Shown here piece by piece: positions 9,166-17,400 of a stretch of 64,000 nt of DNA (the first letter of the stretch is position 1; every line of letters starts with the position of its first letter). The notes under the pieces are model-generated. The model saw only the letters and a program-made list of their open reading frames with translations. It did no database searches and was not told where the DNA came from. A program made the translations under genes and the position numbers. This DNA comes from Pseudomonas pisciculturae (GTDB lineage Bacteria; Pseudomonadota; Gammaproteobacteria; Pseudomonadales; Pseudomonadaceae): contig NZ_JACVZE010000001.1 in the NCBI RefSeq assembly GCF_015461805.1, forward strand, positions 434,001 to 498,000. Direction: 5' to 3'.

Positions 9166-9276
9166 AATGTGGGAGGGGCGGTGCGACGATTCGACTTGCC
9201 CCCGATGACAGAGTGTCAGTCACTGCATCTGTTGACTGACACACCGCCATCGGGAGCAAGCCCCCTCCCACATTTG
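9166..9276. repeat. REPIN-like element (two inverted REP arms)
   Basis: A left arm beginning ATGTGGGAGGGG and a right arm GGGAGCAAGCCCCCTCCCAC flank TCAGTCACTGCATCTGTTGA. The left arm is interrupted by about 15 extra bases. This is the common intergenic palindrome of fluorescent pseudomonads, here downstream of the globin gene. Confidence 0.8.
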
Positions 9277-9303
9277 CCCCCATACATCAGGTAGAGGGTG
9301 GTT

Positions 9304-9339
<36 letters not shown>

Positions 9340-9340
9340 T

Positions 9341-9530
9341 GATCTTGACCTTAGGCGCCCCGTTAACCACGCTGGCCGGAGTGAGGGCACACCGAGCCTA
9401 GGCGAGGTGCCGAGTGGTGGGGCAAGAGCCCTTTGGTTACTTTGGGGCTCTTCCAAAGTGACTCGCCGTAAGGGCGAAACCAATATCAGCCTTCACCCAA
9501 ATAACGGATATGTACCCCGCCCAAACCCCT
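9341..9530. repeat. Probable dispersed non-coding element
   Basis: The segment contains the phrases GCACACCGAGCCTAGGCGAG and GGATATGTACCCCGCCCA. From memory, similar blocks recur between genes in fluorescens-group genomes and give rise to spurious short ORFs. Open frames of 87-92 codons cross it on both strands but lack ribosome binding sites and protein-like composition. With the flanking REP sequences it fills the 503-base gap between the globin gene and gcd. Confidence 0.4.
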
Positions 9531-9550
9531 CTAGCGCCCAACACATAGCC

Positions 9551-9576
9551 ATCGGGGGCAAGCCCCCTCCCACATT
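9551..9576. repeat. Single REP half-element
   Basis: ATCGGGGGCAAGCCCCCTCC followed by CACATT matches one arm of the REP family, without a partner arm close by. Confidence 0.7.
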
Positions 9577-9595
9577 TTGATCTTCGCCAGACATG

Positions 9596-9633
9596 AAAAA
9601 GGCGGCGACCCTCAACAGGTCGCCGCCTTTTTT
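9596..9633. terminator. Bidirectional rho-independent terminator downstream of gcd
   Basis: A perfect 10-bp stem, GGCGGCGACC (9601-9610) and GGTCGCCGCC (9618-9627), is flanked by A5 on the left and T6 on the right. It works for gcd on the minus strand and could also stop transcription arriving from the left. Confidence 0.92.
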
Positions 9634-9647
9634 GCTACCGGGATTGC

Positions 9648-12065
9648 TTAATCCGGCAGTTTAAACGCCATCACATAGTCACCCTGCTTGGTACCCAGGG
9701 AACCATGACCCCCCGCCACGACCAGCACATATTGCTTGCCGTCCTTGCCGGTGTAGGTCATCGGTGTAGTCTGCGCGCCTGCTGGCAGGCGGCCTTCCCA
9801 CAGTTGCTTGCCGTTTTTCACGTCGTAGGCACGCAGGTACTGGTCAAGGGTACCGCTGAGGAACGCCACGCCACCCGCGGTGGTGAATGTACCGCCCAGG
9901 CTAGGCACGCCCATGGTCAGCGGGACTGGAACCGGCGAGCTGTCGCGCACGGTGCCATTCTTGTGCATCCAGATGGTTTTGTGGGTGGTCAGGTCGACCG
10001 CTGCCACATAGCCCCAGGCCGGTGCCTGGCACGGCAGGCCCATCGGCGACAGCAGTGCTTCGAGGATCACGCCGTATGGCGCGCCTTTGTTCGGCTGCAC
10101 GCCTTCGGTTTCGCTGACACGTGGGCCTTGCTTGGCGATGTCGGCGGCCGGGATCAGCTTGGACTTGAACGCCATGTAGCTTGGGTTCACGAAGGCGATC
10201 TGGCGAACCGGGTCGACGGAGATACCGCCCCAGTCGAACACACCGAAGTTACCTGGGTAAACGATCGAGCCTTGCAGCGACGGCGGGGTGAACGGGCCGT
10301 CGTAGCGCATCGACTTGAAGTCGATCCGGCAGATCAGTTGGTCAAACGGCGTTACGCCCCACATGTCGCGTTCTTTCAACGGCGGCGGCATGAAGTTCAG
10401 GTCGGACTTGGGTTGGGTAGGGGAGGTACGATCGCCCGCTACTGCGCCCTGAGGAACCGGTATTTCGTTGACTGGAACCACCGGCTGGCCGTTGGTGCGG
10501 TCGAGCACGTAGATGCTGCCTTGCTTGGTCGACGCCATCACCGCTTGCTTCACGCCGTCAGCGGTCTTGATGTCGATCAGGGATGGCTGGCCGCCTACGT
10601 CCATGTCCCACAGGTCGTGGTGAGTGAACTGGAAGGTCCATTTCACGTGACCGGTGTCGATGTCCAGGGCGGTGAGGCCCGCTGCGTATTTCTCGGACTC
10701 ATCGGTACGGTCGCCGCCGTACTGGTCGGGCATCTGGTTACCCATCGGCAGGTAAAGCATGCCGAGTTTTTCATCCACCGAGAACATGGACCACATGTTC
10801 GGCGAGTTGCGGGTGTAGGTCTTGCCTTCGGCCAACGGGGTGGTGTCGTCCGGGTTGCCGCTGTCCCAGTTCCACACCAGCTTGCCGGTGTGCACGTCGA
10901 ACGCGCGGATCACGCCGCTTGGCTCGTCGGTAGAGACGTTGTCGGTCACGTGACCGCCGATCACGACCAGGTTCTTGGTCACGGCCGGTGGCGAGGTGGA
11001 GTAGTAACCGCCTGGGGCGAAGCTGCCAATGTTGGCACGCAGGTCGACCTGGCCTTTGTCACCGAAGTCTTCGCACATCTTGCCGGTGTCGGCGTTCAGG
11101 GCGATCAGACGGGTGTCGGCGGTTGGTACGAAGATGCGTTTCGGGCAGGCCGTCGGCGCGGTGGCCGGGCTGGCGCTGCCGGTTGGGCTCTGCTCGGAGG
11201 CGTACACAGCGTCATCGTGATACGACACGCCACGGCAGGTCATGTGGGCCCAACCCTTGAAGTTTTCAGCGCCTTGGCTGCTGATCTTCGGATCGAAACG
11301 CCAGATTTCCTTGCCGGTGTCCGGGTCCAGGGCAATCACTTGGCTGTGCGGGGTGCACACGTAGAGCATGCCGTTGACTTTGAGCGGGGTGTTTTCCGCC
11401 GTGGTCTCGCCCGGATCGTTAGGGCCAGGGATGTCGCCGGTGCGGTAGGTCCAGGCTGGCACCAACTTGCTGACGTTTTGCGGGGTGATCTGCGCCAGTG
11501 GCGAGTAACGATCACCGAAGGCCGAACGGCCATAGGAGTTCCAGTCGCCATCGGCCTGGGACGGTGCAGCGCTGGCCATGCCTGGTACGGCATCGCGGTC
11601 CAGTTGACCGGTCTTGACCATTTCACCTGGGTTGGTGAATTGGCTGGCCAGTGCGGCAACACCCGCGAGCACGACAGCAACGCTCAGCGCGCCAGTGCCC
11701 ATTGGAGCAGGCTGGGTGCGCACCAACGGACGGCGAAACCACGGCAGCAGCATGACGATGCCCAGGGCGAACAGCAGTGCCAGGCGCGGCACCAACTGCC
11801 ACCAGTCCAGGCCGACTTCCCACAAGGCCCACACCGTGCTGGCGAACAGCACCACTGCGTACAGGCCCAGCGCAGCGCGGTGGTTGGCCAGCAGCAAAAT
11901 GCCGGTCAAGGCGATGCCGATACCGGCCAGCAGGTAGTACAGCGACCCGCCGAGCATCGTCAGCTTGATACCCCCGGCCAACAAGGCCAGGCCCATGATC
12001 AGCAGCAAGACGCCGAGCAGCCTGGGCAGCAGGCGGCTTTGGCTCGAAGCACCATCAGTGCTCAT
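9648..12065 (-). CDS. gcd: Membrane-bound PQQ-dependent glucose dehydrogenase
   Basis: The 805-residue protein is the usual Gcd length. It has five N-terminal transmembrane segments (about residues 12-135) followed by an eight-bladed PQQ propeller, with hallmark stretches WNSYGRSAFGDRYSPL, TYRTGD, NSPNMWSMFSVDEKLGMLYL and WTFQFTHHDLWDMDV. It oxidises glucose to gluconolactone in the periplasm and passes electrons to ubiquinone; in pseudomonads the resulting gluconate acidification solubilises phosphate. The start at 12065 has GGAG about 8 nt upstream. A strong terminator follows the stop. The upstream region holds three DnaA-box-like motifs. PQQ biosynthesis genes are not in the window. Confidence 0.97.
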   Translation of the reverse strand: MSTDGASSQSRLLPRLLGVLLLIMGLALLAGGIKLTMLGGSLYYLLAGIGIALTGILLLANHRAALGLYAVVLFASTVWALWEVGLDWWQLVPRLALLFALGIVMLLPWFRRPLVRTQPAPMGTGALSVAVVLAGVAALASQFTNPGEMVKTGQLDRDAVPGMASAAPSQADGDWNSYGRSAFGDRYSPLAQITPQNVSKLVPAWTYRTGDIPGPNDPGETTAENTPLKVNGMLYVCTPHSQVIALDPDTGKEIWRFDPKISSQGAENFKGWAHMTCRGVSYHDDAVYASEQSPTGSASPATAPTACPKRIFVPTADTRLIALNADTGKMCEDFGDKGQVDLRANIGSFAPGGYYSTSPPAVTKNLVVIGGHVTDNVSTDEPSGVIRAFDVHTGKLVWNWDSGNPDDTTPLAEGKTYTRNSPNMWSMFSVDEKLGMLYLPMGNQMPDQYGGDRTDESEKYAAGLTALDIDTGHVKWTFQFTHHDLWDMDVGGQPSLIDIKTADGVKQAVMASTKQGSIYVLDRTNGQPVVPVNEIPVPQGAVAGDRTSPTQPKSDLNFMPPPLKERDMWGVTPFDQLICRIDFKSMRYDGPFTPPSLQGSIVYPGNFGVFDWGGISVDPVRQIAFVNPSYMAFKSKLIPAADIAKQGPRVSETEGVQPNKGAPYGVILEALLSPMGLPCQAPAWGYVAAVDLTTHKTIWMHKNGTVRDSSPVPVPLTMGVPSLGGTFTTAGGVAFLSGTLDQYLRAYDVKNGKQLWEGRLPAGAQTTPMTYTGKDGKQYVLVVAGGHGSLGTKQGDYVMAFKLPD

Positions 12066-12163
12066 AGTGTGTTTCTCCGTTACGTTGGAATTATGTAACC
12101 CGATGCTTCTTCACTGTAGATGACGATTCGGCACAGGCTTGGTTCAGCGTTATTTGGTTTTTC

Positions 12164-12206
12164 TGGGGATAAGGGTGGTTATCCACAGGCGGGCGATTTA
12201 TCCCCA
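12164..12206. promoter_or_regulatory. Cluster of three DnaA-box-like sequences upstream of gcd
   Basis: TTATCCACA at 12179-12187 matches the consensus DnaA box exactly. TTATCCCCA lies on the plus strand at 12198-12206 and on the minus strand (as TGGGGATAA) at 12164-12172. All sit within 43 bp, about 100-140 bp upstream of the gcd start, in the 379-base gap between gcd and the TonB receptor gene. The rest of that gap is a REP pair at its right end and otherwise featureless. Confidence 0.55.
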
Positions 12207-12398
12207 GGCGCGGCGGGGTGTAAGACAGCGCTGTCTTTGCGTGAAGAGATATTCGGCAAGATGGGGTCGACCGGGAGGTGAAACGTTTCAGATTGTTGCC
12301 GGCAAGGATAAAGGGAGTGGGCGCAGAGAGAAAGGGTAAATAGCGATATGCATCATTTCTGATTTGGTAACAGTGACTAAGTGTCGCTGCAAAATGAG

Positions 12399-12426
12399 TG
12401 TGGGAGGGGGCAAGCCCCCTCCCACA
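12399..12426. repeat. REP palindrome downstream of the TonB receptor gene
   Basis: Perfect 12-bp arms TGTGGGAGGGGG and CCCCCTCCCACA enclose a 4-nt loop. It lies just past the receptor stop and could stabilise or end that mRNA; there is no long T-run. Confidence 0.85.
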
Positions 12427-12444
12427 TTGGTTATGCAGTGAAGG

Positions 12445-14463
12445 TTAGAACGTGGTGCGAATCCCGAACTGCACACTGCGCCCCGGCGCCGGGGCAATGT
12501 CGCGCAGGATCGAGCTGGCATACCGCACGGTCTGGTTGGTCAGGTTTTCACCATTCACAAACGCCAGCCATTCGCTGCCGCCTACGTTGAAGCGATACCC
12601 CGCGCTCGCGCCGAGTGTGGTGTAGCCATCGGTGCCGCTTTCGTTATCCGGCATACGGCCTTGGCCGGCGGCGTGTTCTACGTCGATGCGGGCCTGCCAA
12701 CGGTCCAATTCCCACAACAGCCCGCTGTTCAAACGCAGCGGGGCGATGCGGGGCAGGGCTTCGCCGGTATCGAGGTTGGTGGCGCGGGTGTAGTCACCCG
12801 ACAGTTCCAGCGCAAATTTGCCGTAGGCACTTTCGCCAAGCTTCCAGTGGTCCTGGGCTTCAAAGCCTGCGAAACGGGCACGCACGCCAGAGTAGGTGTA
12901 CTCAGGGATGCCATCCGCATCTTCTTCACCTTCATCGTTCAGCGTACGACCGCTGCCCAGCAGACCAATGTAGTTGGAGAAGTGGCTGTAGAACACGCCG
13001 AAGCTGCCCTTGTGGGTGCCATTGTCAAAGCGCAGGGCCAGGTCGCTGGACACCGCTTTTTCTTTTTTCAGGTTGGCATCGCCCAACTCGTAAGTGCCGG
13101 TGGCGACGTGGGCGCCGTTGGCGTACAGCTCGTAGAAGGTCGGTGCGCGCTCGGTGTAGCCCAGCGTGGCGGCCAGGGACCAAACCGGCGTGAGGGTGTA
13201 GACCGCGCCCGACGACAGGCTGCCGGCGGTGAAATCGTTGGACTTGTCGGCACCGGCAAAGCGTTCGTTGCCTTTGGCGTTCGGGTCGACGCTGGTGTGT
13301 TCCAGGCGCCCGCCGAGGCTGAGCTTGAGGCGCTCGGTGGCTTGCATCTCTTCGAGGATAAACAGCGCGCCGGCGTTGGTGTCGGTTTGCGGTACGAAGG
13401 CTTCTTCACCCAACGCAGAGAACTCGTTGCGCGTGACTTGGGCACCGACCACACCGTTAAACGGGCCGATCGGCTGGTGACGGGCTTCAACGCGGGCTTC
13501 ATAGCCTTTGTTCTTGAAGATCGTGCCGGTTTCGCCGTCTTCGATCTCGCGGTGTTCGTAATCGGTGTAGCCCGCGTCGACTTTTACCGAGGTAAACGGG
13601 CCCTGCAGGTTGCGTACTTCGGACGCGAACGCGTAGTGCTCCTGCTGCATGCGGATGCGCACCGCCTGCTCGGCGGGGGAGCCGTAATTGCTGTCGTAGT
13701 TGCTGTAGGACAGCCCGGCGTAACCGTCGTCCCAGGTGTAGGAACCGCCGACTGCACCACCGTCCTGACGCCCGTCGCTGTTACCCAGGCGGCCGTTTTT
13801 GCCGGGGGCGTCGTCGCTCTCTGGCGCATGACGGCTGCGAGCCTGGCCAGGGATTTTCAGGTCGTTGAACTCCCGCGCATTGGCATCCAGGTGCAAGGCA
13901 AACGTGCCGTTGCCGGCTTCCAGTTTGCCCGCGCTGCTGCGGGTGGTGTCGGCGCCGCCGTAGCGCAGTTCGCCGGCGCCGTGGATGCCTTCGATGGCTT
14001 CGGTGGGGATGCGGTTGTCGAAGGTGTTGACCACGCCACCAATGGCGCTGCCGCCATACAGCAAGGCGGCCGGGCCGCGCACGATTTCGATGCGGTCGAC
14101 GTTGATCGGGTCCAGCGGCACGGCGTGGTCATAGGACAGTGACGAGGCATCCAATGCGCCCACGCCATTGCGCAGGATGCGAATGCGGTCGCCATCCTGG
14201 CCACGAATAATGGGCCGGCTGGCACCCGGGCCAAAGTAGGAAGACGACACACCTGGCTGCTTGTTAAGGGTTTCGCCCAGGCTGCCTTTTTGTTGCAGGG
14301 TCAGCTCGTCGCCTTCCAATACGGTGGTGGGTGACGCCAGTTGTTCGCTGCCCAGCGGGTTGCCGGTGATGACTTGGGGTTGCAGCTCAAGGGCGTGAGC
14401 TTCGGAGCAAATCAGCAGGGCGGCGGCAAGCGGGGTCAAGCGCCACAGAGAAGAGAGGGACAT
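12445..14463 (-). CDS. znuD: TonB-dependent outer-membrane receptor, ZnuD/PA0781-like zinc uptake
   Basis: The 672-residue protein has a signal peptide (MSLSSLWRLTPLAAALLICS... AHA), a plug domain (VITGNPLGSEQLASPTTVLE, PIIRGQDGDRIRILRNG, IEIVRGPAALLYGGSAIGG) and a C-terminal beta-barrel ending in FGIRTTF with terminal Phe. A His/Asp-containing insert (RSRHAPESDDAPGKNGR) lies where ZnuD-type receptors carry zinc-binding loops. It would import zinc or a zinc complex across the outer membrane using TonB energy. A palindrome resembling the Zur box lies about 45 nt upstream of the start, supporting zinc rather than iron. No TonB or ABC zinc transporter genes adjoin it. The symbol follows family resemblance. 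Confidence 0.85.
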   Translation of the reverse strand: MSLSSLWRLTPLAAALLICSEAHALELQPQVITGNPLGSEQLASPTTVLEGDELTLQQKGSLGETLNKQPGVSSSYFGPGASRPIIRGQDGDRIRILRNGVGALDASSLSYDHAVPLDPINVDRIEIVRGPAALLYGGSAIGGVVNTFDNRIPTEAIEGIHGAGELRYGGADTTRSSAGKLEAGNGTFALHLDANAREFNDLKIPGQARSRHAPESDDAPGKNGRLGNSDGRQDGGAVGGSYTWDDGYAGLSYSNYDSNYGSPAEQAVRIRMQQEHYAFASEVRNLQGPFTSVKVDAGYTDYEHREIEDGETGTIFKNKGYEARVEARHQPIGPFNGVVGAQVTRNEFSALGEEAFVPQTDTNAGALFILEEMQATERLKLSLGGRLEHTSVDPNAKGNERFAGADKSNDFTAGSLSSGAVYTLTPVWSLAATLGYTERAPTFYELYANGAHVATGTYELGDANLKKEKAVSSDLALRFDNGTHKGSFGVFYSHFSNYIGLLGSGRTLNDEGEEDADGIPEYTYSGVRARFAGFEAQDHWKLGESAYGKFALELSGDYTRATNLDTGEALPRIAPLRLNSGLLWELDRWQARIDVEHAAGQGRMPDNESGTDGYTTLGASAGYRFNVGGSEWLAFVNGENLTNQTVRYASSILRDIAPAPGRSVQFGIRTTF

Positions 14464-14504
14464 CGGACATTCCTTGGCAAAACGACGAAAAGATTTGATA
14501 TGTA

Positions 14505-14521
14505 TAGTTACAATATAACAT
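14505..14521 (-). promoter_or_regulatory. Putative Zur box between znuD-like and VF530 genes
   Basis: On the minus strand the sequence reads ATGTTATATTGTAACTA, with inverted halves GTTA and TAAC around 5 nt (plus-strand 14507-14519), matching the Zur pattern TGTTATA-N-TATAACA closely. It sits in the divergent intergenic region and could repress the receptor and perhaps the gene on the other side. Confidence 0.75.
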
Positions 14522-14602
14522 CACTTTTTTGCCAAGGGCGGGAACTTTTTTGTTCGTGCTAAAGTGCGCGGCTGTCTCTCCACTTTTTGTAAAAGGCCCG
14601 GC

Positions 14603-14836
14603 ATGACCGCGACAAGCAACGACCCACTCCACGGTGTGACCCTGCAGCACGTCCTCACCACCCTGGTGGAACACTACGAATGGGAAGGTCTGGCCGAGCG
14701 CATTGATGTGCGTTGTTTCAAGAGTGACCCGAGCATCAAGTCGAGCCTGACCTTCCTGCGTAAGACCCCTTGGGCGCGTGAGAAAGTCGAAAGTTTGTAC
14801 GTGAAACTGATGCGCACCAAACGCCCGCTGGATTGA
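14603..14836 (+). CDS. VF530 family (DUF2132) small DNA-binding-like protein
   Basis: This 77-residue protein matches the VF530 family: [20 protein letters not shown] near the N-terminus, [20 protein letters not shown] in the middle and [17 protein letters not shown] at the C-terminus. The family has a DNA-binding-like fold of unknown role. ATG 14603 is preferred over upstream starts because the family begins close to this point. It is divergent from the receptor gene and lies 4 nt before the Pr6Pr gene, likely co-transcribed. Confidence 0.85.
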   Translation: MTATSNDPLHGVTLQHVLTTLVEHYEWEGLAERIDVRCFKSDPSIKSSLTFLRKTPWAREKVESLYVKLMRTKRPLD

Positions 14837-14840
14837 GCCT

Positions 14841-15467
14841 GTGAAACGGTTTATCGCAGCGGCCGCCTTGGCGGGTTGGCTGGGGCTGGCGATTCAGCAA
14901 TACCTGATTTTCTATTCGCGCTGGGCCTCCGGCGCCAGCCTGATGGGTGGGCTGATCAACTTTTTCAGCTTCTTCACCGTACTCACCAACACCCTGGCGG
15001 TGGTGGTGTTGAGCTATGCGCTGGTAAAGCGTGAATCACCCGTGCAGCGGTTTTTTCTCGCGCCGCGAATCAGCAGTGGCATCGCCGTGAGCATCGTGGT
15101 GGTAGGCCTGGCCTACAACGTGCTGCTGCGGCACTTGTGGCAACCTGAAGGCTTTCAATTTATCGCTGACGAGTTGCTGCACGACGTGATGCCGGTGCTG
15201 TTTTTTATCTACTGGTGGCGGTGTGTGCCCAAGGGCGATTTGCGCTTTAAAGATATCGGCGCCTGGGTGATTTACCCGTTGGTGTATTTCGCTTATGCGC
15301 TGCTGCGGGGGGATTTGCTCGGGCAGTATCAATACCCGTTCATTGATGTGGGCACCCTCGGTTACCCACAGGTGTTCGTGAATGCCGGGGGGATTTTGGC
15401 GGGGTTTGTGCTGGTTGCTGTGGCGGTGGTGGGGTTGGATAGGCTCCTGAAATCACCTCGAACCTGA
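14841..15467 (+). CDS. Pr6Pr-family multi-pass membrane protein
   Basis: The 208-residue protein starts at GTG 14841 and has about six hydrophobic segments. Family-like features include LINFFSFFTVLTNTLAVVVL, HDVMPVLFFIYWW and YPLVYFAYALLRG. It resembles the Pr6Pr group (FAR-17a/AIG1-related), whose function in bacteria is unknown. The gene follows VF530 by 4 nt. A REPIN lies downstream. Confidence 0.75.
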   Translation: MKRFIAAAALAGWLGLAIQQYLIFYSRWASGASLMGGLINFFSFFTVLTNTLAVVVLSYALVKRESPVQRFFLAPRISSGIAVSIVVVGLAYNVLLRHLWQPEGFQFIADELLHDVMPVLFFIYWWRCVPKGDLRFKDIGAWVIYPLVYFAYALLRGDLLGQYQYPFIDVGTLGYPQVFVNAGGILAGFVLVAVAVVGLDRLLKSPRT

Positions 15468-15483
15468 AGTGGACACAGGACAA

Positions 15484-15578
15484 AATGTGGGAGGGGGCTT
15501 GCTCCCGATAGCGGTGTGTAAGTCAATACCTTAATGACTGAACCACCGCTATCGGGAGCAAGCCCCCTCCCACATTTG
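15484..15578. repeat. REPIN (intact pair of REP arms)
   Basis: ATGTGGGAGGGGGCTTGCTC opens the left arm and its reverse complement closes the right arm; the arms continue through CCGATAGCGGTG and enclose a short core with TCAATACC. It lies between convergent genes and may end both transcripts. Confidence 0.9.
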
Positions 15579-15591
15579 ACCGAGTCAAACC

Positions 15592-16371
15592 TTAGGCTTC
15601 TTCGCTGCCTTCTTCGCTGCCTTCTGCGCGCCAGTAGCCCACGGCCTTGAGGAATTCCTCGTTGACCTTGTGCGTATCCAACAACACCCGGCGTACCTGG
15701 CGCGACAGTTTGCTTTCCATCGCCACAAAGCTGTACAGCGAGCCGCTCGGCAGCGTCAGTTTCTGCACCGTATCCAGCAAATCATCCTGGCCGCGAATCA
15801 CCCAGATCACTTCAACATTGGCAGCGCTTTGCAGCGCCTGCTTTTCAGCCGCATTGGCGATCTCAATAACGGCGAGCACCGTGCGCCCAGCGGGCAATTC
15901 CTCCAGGCGCCGCGCAATGGCGGGCAGCGCGGTTTCATCGCCGATCAGCAGGTAGCTGTCGAACATATCCGGCACGATCATCGAGCCCCGTGGCCCGCCG
16001 ATGTACAGGTGCTGGCCGACTTGAACCTGGTCGGCCCAGGTGGACGCTGGGCCATCGCCGTGCAGCACGAAGTCAATGTCCAGCTCGCCAATGCTCAGGT
16101 CGAAATGCCGAGGCGTGTAGTCGCGCATGGCCGGTTGCGGGCCGTCACCCTTGATGCTGAAGGTCGGGCTTTCCAGTGCGGCCTGTTCGGCGGCGTTCTG
16201 CGGGAACAGCAGCTTGATGTGATCGTCACTGCCCAGGCTGACAAACCCCGCCAGTTCAGGCCCGCCGAGGGTGATGCGGCGCATGCGTGGGGTGATGTCG
16301 ACCACCCGCAGCACGTCCAGGCGGCGGCGTTTGATTTCGTGGGTCACGCGGTGAATGGTTTGAGTATTCAT
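15592..16371 (-). CDS. Siderophore-interacting protein / ferric-chelate reductase (YqjH/ViuB-like)
   Basis: The 259-residue protein has the SIP family layout: a FAD-binding domain with RRITLGGPELAGFVSLGSDD and RDYTPRHFDL (the RxYTxR flavin motif) and a NAD(P)H domain with YLLIGDETALPAIARRLEEL. These enzymes reduce ferric siderophore complexes in the cytoplasm to release iron. The gene overlaps the upstream PadR regulator gene by 4 nt (ATGA), the arrangement known for E. coli yqjH-yqjI. The C-terminus has a short acidic repeat EGSEEGSEEA. Confidence 0.9.
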   Translation of the reverse strand: MNTQTIHRVTHEIKRRRLDVLRVVDITPRMRRITLGGPELAGFVSLGSDDHIKLLFPQNAAEQAALESPTFSIKGDGPQPAMRDYTPRHFDLSIGELDIDFVLHGDGPASTWADQVQVGQHLYIGGPRGSMIVPDMFDSYLLIGDETALPAIARRLEELPAGRTVLAVIEIANAAEKQALQSAANVEVIWVIRGQDDLLDTVQKLTLPSGSLYSFVAMESKLSRQVRRVLLDTHKVNEEFLKAVGYWRAEGSEEGSEEA

Positions 16372-16889
16372 TGGTCTTTCCCGTCGGCAATGGCTTGGGC
16401 GGTGCGATTGAGCAGCGCCGCGACACGAACGATTTCTTCCGGGCTCCAGCGCCCGTGGTGCGAGTGCAAGGCATGGCGCAGGTTGTGCACGGCCTCGTGG
16501 ATTTGCGGTGGGCGGTCCTGGCCACGCAAGGAGCGCTTGCTCACGTCAATGCGCATGCGTACGCCATCCAGGGCAATCGCTTGCTCGCTTAAGTAGAGAC
16601 GACCGGCGTCGGTGATTGTGTAGCGTTTTTTTCCACCATCGGCATCGCCCTGGATCAAGTCGCTTTCTTCCAGGAAGGTCAGGGTGGGGTAGATCACGCC
16701 GGGACTTGGGGTGTAGGCGCCGTCGAACAGGCTTTCGATCTGGCGGATCAAGTCATAGCCGTGGCATGGCTGTTCGGCGATCAGCGCCGGCAGCAAGAGT
16801 TTCAGGTCGCCGGGCGCAAATACCCGGGGGCCGCGACCGCGGCCAGAGCGAGGGTCAAAGCCGTCGCGTGGGTGAGGATGGTCTCGCAT
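16368..16889 (-). CDS. PadR-family transcriptional regulator (YqjI-like)
   Basis: The 173-residue protein has a PadR winged helix: LKLLLPALIAEQPCHGYDLI, then PSPGVIYPTLTFLEESDLI and GGKKRYTITDAGRLYL. An N-terminal extension (MRDHPHPRDGFDPRSGRGRG) with two His recalls the metal-binding N-terminus of E. coli YqjI, a nickel/iron-responsive repressor of yqjH. It is translationally coupled to the SIP reductase gene. A perfect 14-bp palindrome just upstream is a likely autoregulatory operator. The metal response is inferred. Confidence 0.85.
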   Translation of the reverse strand: MRDHPHPRDGFDPRSGRGRGPRVFAPGDLKLLLPALIAEQPCHGYDLIRQIESLFDGAYTPSPGVIYPTLTFLEESDLIQGDADGGKKRYTITDAGRLYLSEQAIALDGVRMRIDVSKRSLRGQDRPPQIHEAVHNLRHALHSHHGRWSPEEIVRVAALLNRTAQAIADGKDQ

Positions 16890-16922
16890 CGTGGGAGCCT
16901 CTGTGTGTGTCTAGATATAACG

Positions 16923-16936
16923 TAAGATATATCTTA
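16923..16936. promoter_or_regulatory. Perfect palindrome upstream of the PadR regulator gene
   Basis: TAAGATATATCTTA reads identically on both strands, 34 nt upstream of the start codon, with a related half-site AGATATAA at 16913-16920. It probably is the operator for the PadR protein. Confidence 0.6.
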
Positions 16937-17008
16937 AGCAGCGCGCAAGCGCTCCCGACGAGCGGTCCGCCGCGGCTCAAACATTTTTTAACGCCTTAGT
17001 TGCTCATC

Positions 17009-17140
17009 ATTCAATGAATACTAATGTTTTTAAGTTAATGTTATCCGCTTCTTACATACCTGGTCTGCACTAAAGTATTCTCATTAAGGCGCATGTAGCC
17101 TAATTCTTACAGCTGTATTTTAAGTTTTGGCAAATTGCCA
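17009..17140. promoter_or_regulatory. AT-rich leader of the pilus operon with palindromes
   Basis: The 511-base gap between the PadR gene and the first pilin is AT-rich from about 16980 to 17150. It holds two short palindromes, ATTCA-A-TGAAT (17009-17019) and TGGCAA-A-TTGCCA (17128-17140), plausible operators. I could not place a convincing -35/-10 pair. A 70-codon open frame at 17127-17339 has no clear ribosome binding site and is probably not a gene. Confidence 0.35.
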
Positions 17141-17344
17141 TAAATCTCCTATGTGTCCTGATGTAACGCGGCTACGCGGTGCGTTGAATTTCCCGGCTTA
17201 CATTCTCAAGTTGAACGTCGACACTTACTTCGCTTCGAACGGGTTCCTATTTGCAATGCAATTAGTTGGAAAGACAGTTTGCGCATCGCGCTGTGAACTG
17301 AGCTTTTTAATCAGGGGCTACAACCGGATCGTCGCTTAACTGAT

Positions 17345-17376
17345 AAACCCTACGCAGCACTGCGACGGGGTTTTTT
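17345..17376 (+). terminator. Terminator-like hairpin in the pilus leader, before the first pilin
   Basis: AAACCC (17345-17350) pairs with GGGTTT, and inner CGCAG pairs with CTGCG, with a T6 run at 17371-17376. It lies 24 nt before the pilin ATG. As it precedes the first gene, it may work as an attenuator, or end a leader transcript with a promoter further downstream. Confidence 0.6.
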
Positions 17377-17400
17377 CTAACACTATGTGAGTGCTTGCAA

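Noticed and set aside
9705..12098. A 797-codon open frame on the plus strand opposite gcd
   Set aside because: It mirrors the GC-rich gcd coding frame on the other strand, has no protein-family features and no ribosome binding site; gcd is certain.
12164..12206. A chromosomal or plasmid replication origin at the DnaA-box cluster
   Set aside because: No AT-rich unwinding region, no dnaA/dnaN, rep or par genes, and gcd is a metabolic gene.
12661..14142. A 493-codon open frame opposite the TonB receptor
   Set aside because: Shadow of the receptor gene; composition is low in complexity and matches no family I recognise.
17127..17339. A 70-codon open frame in the pilus leader
   Set aside because: No ribosome binding site and no recognisable features. 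A leader peptide is not excluded but nothing supports it.
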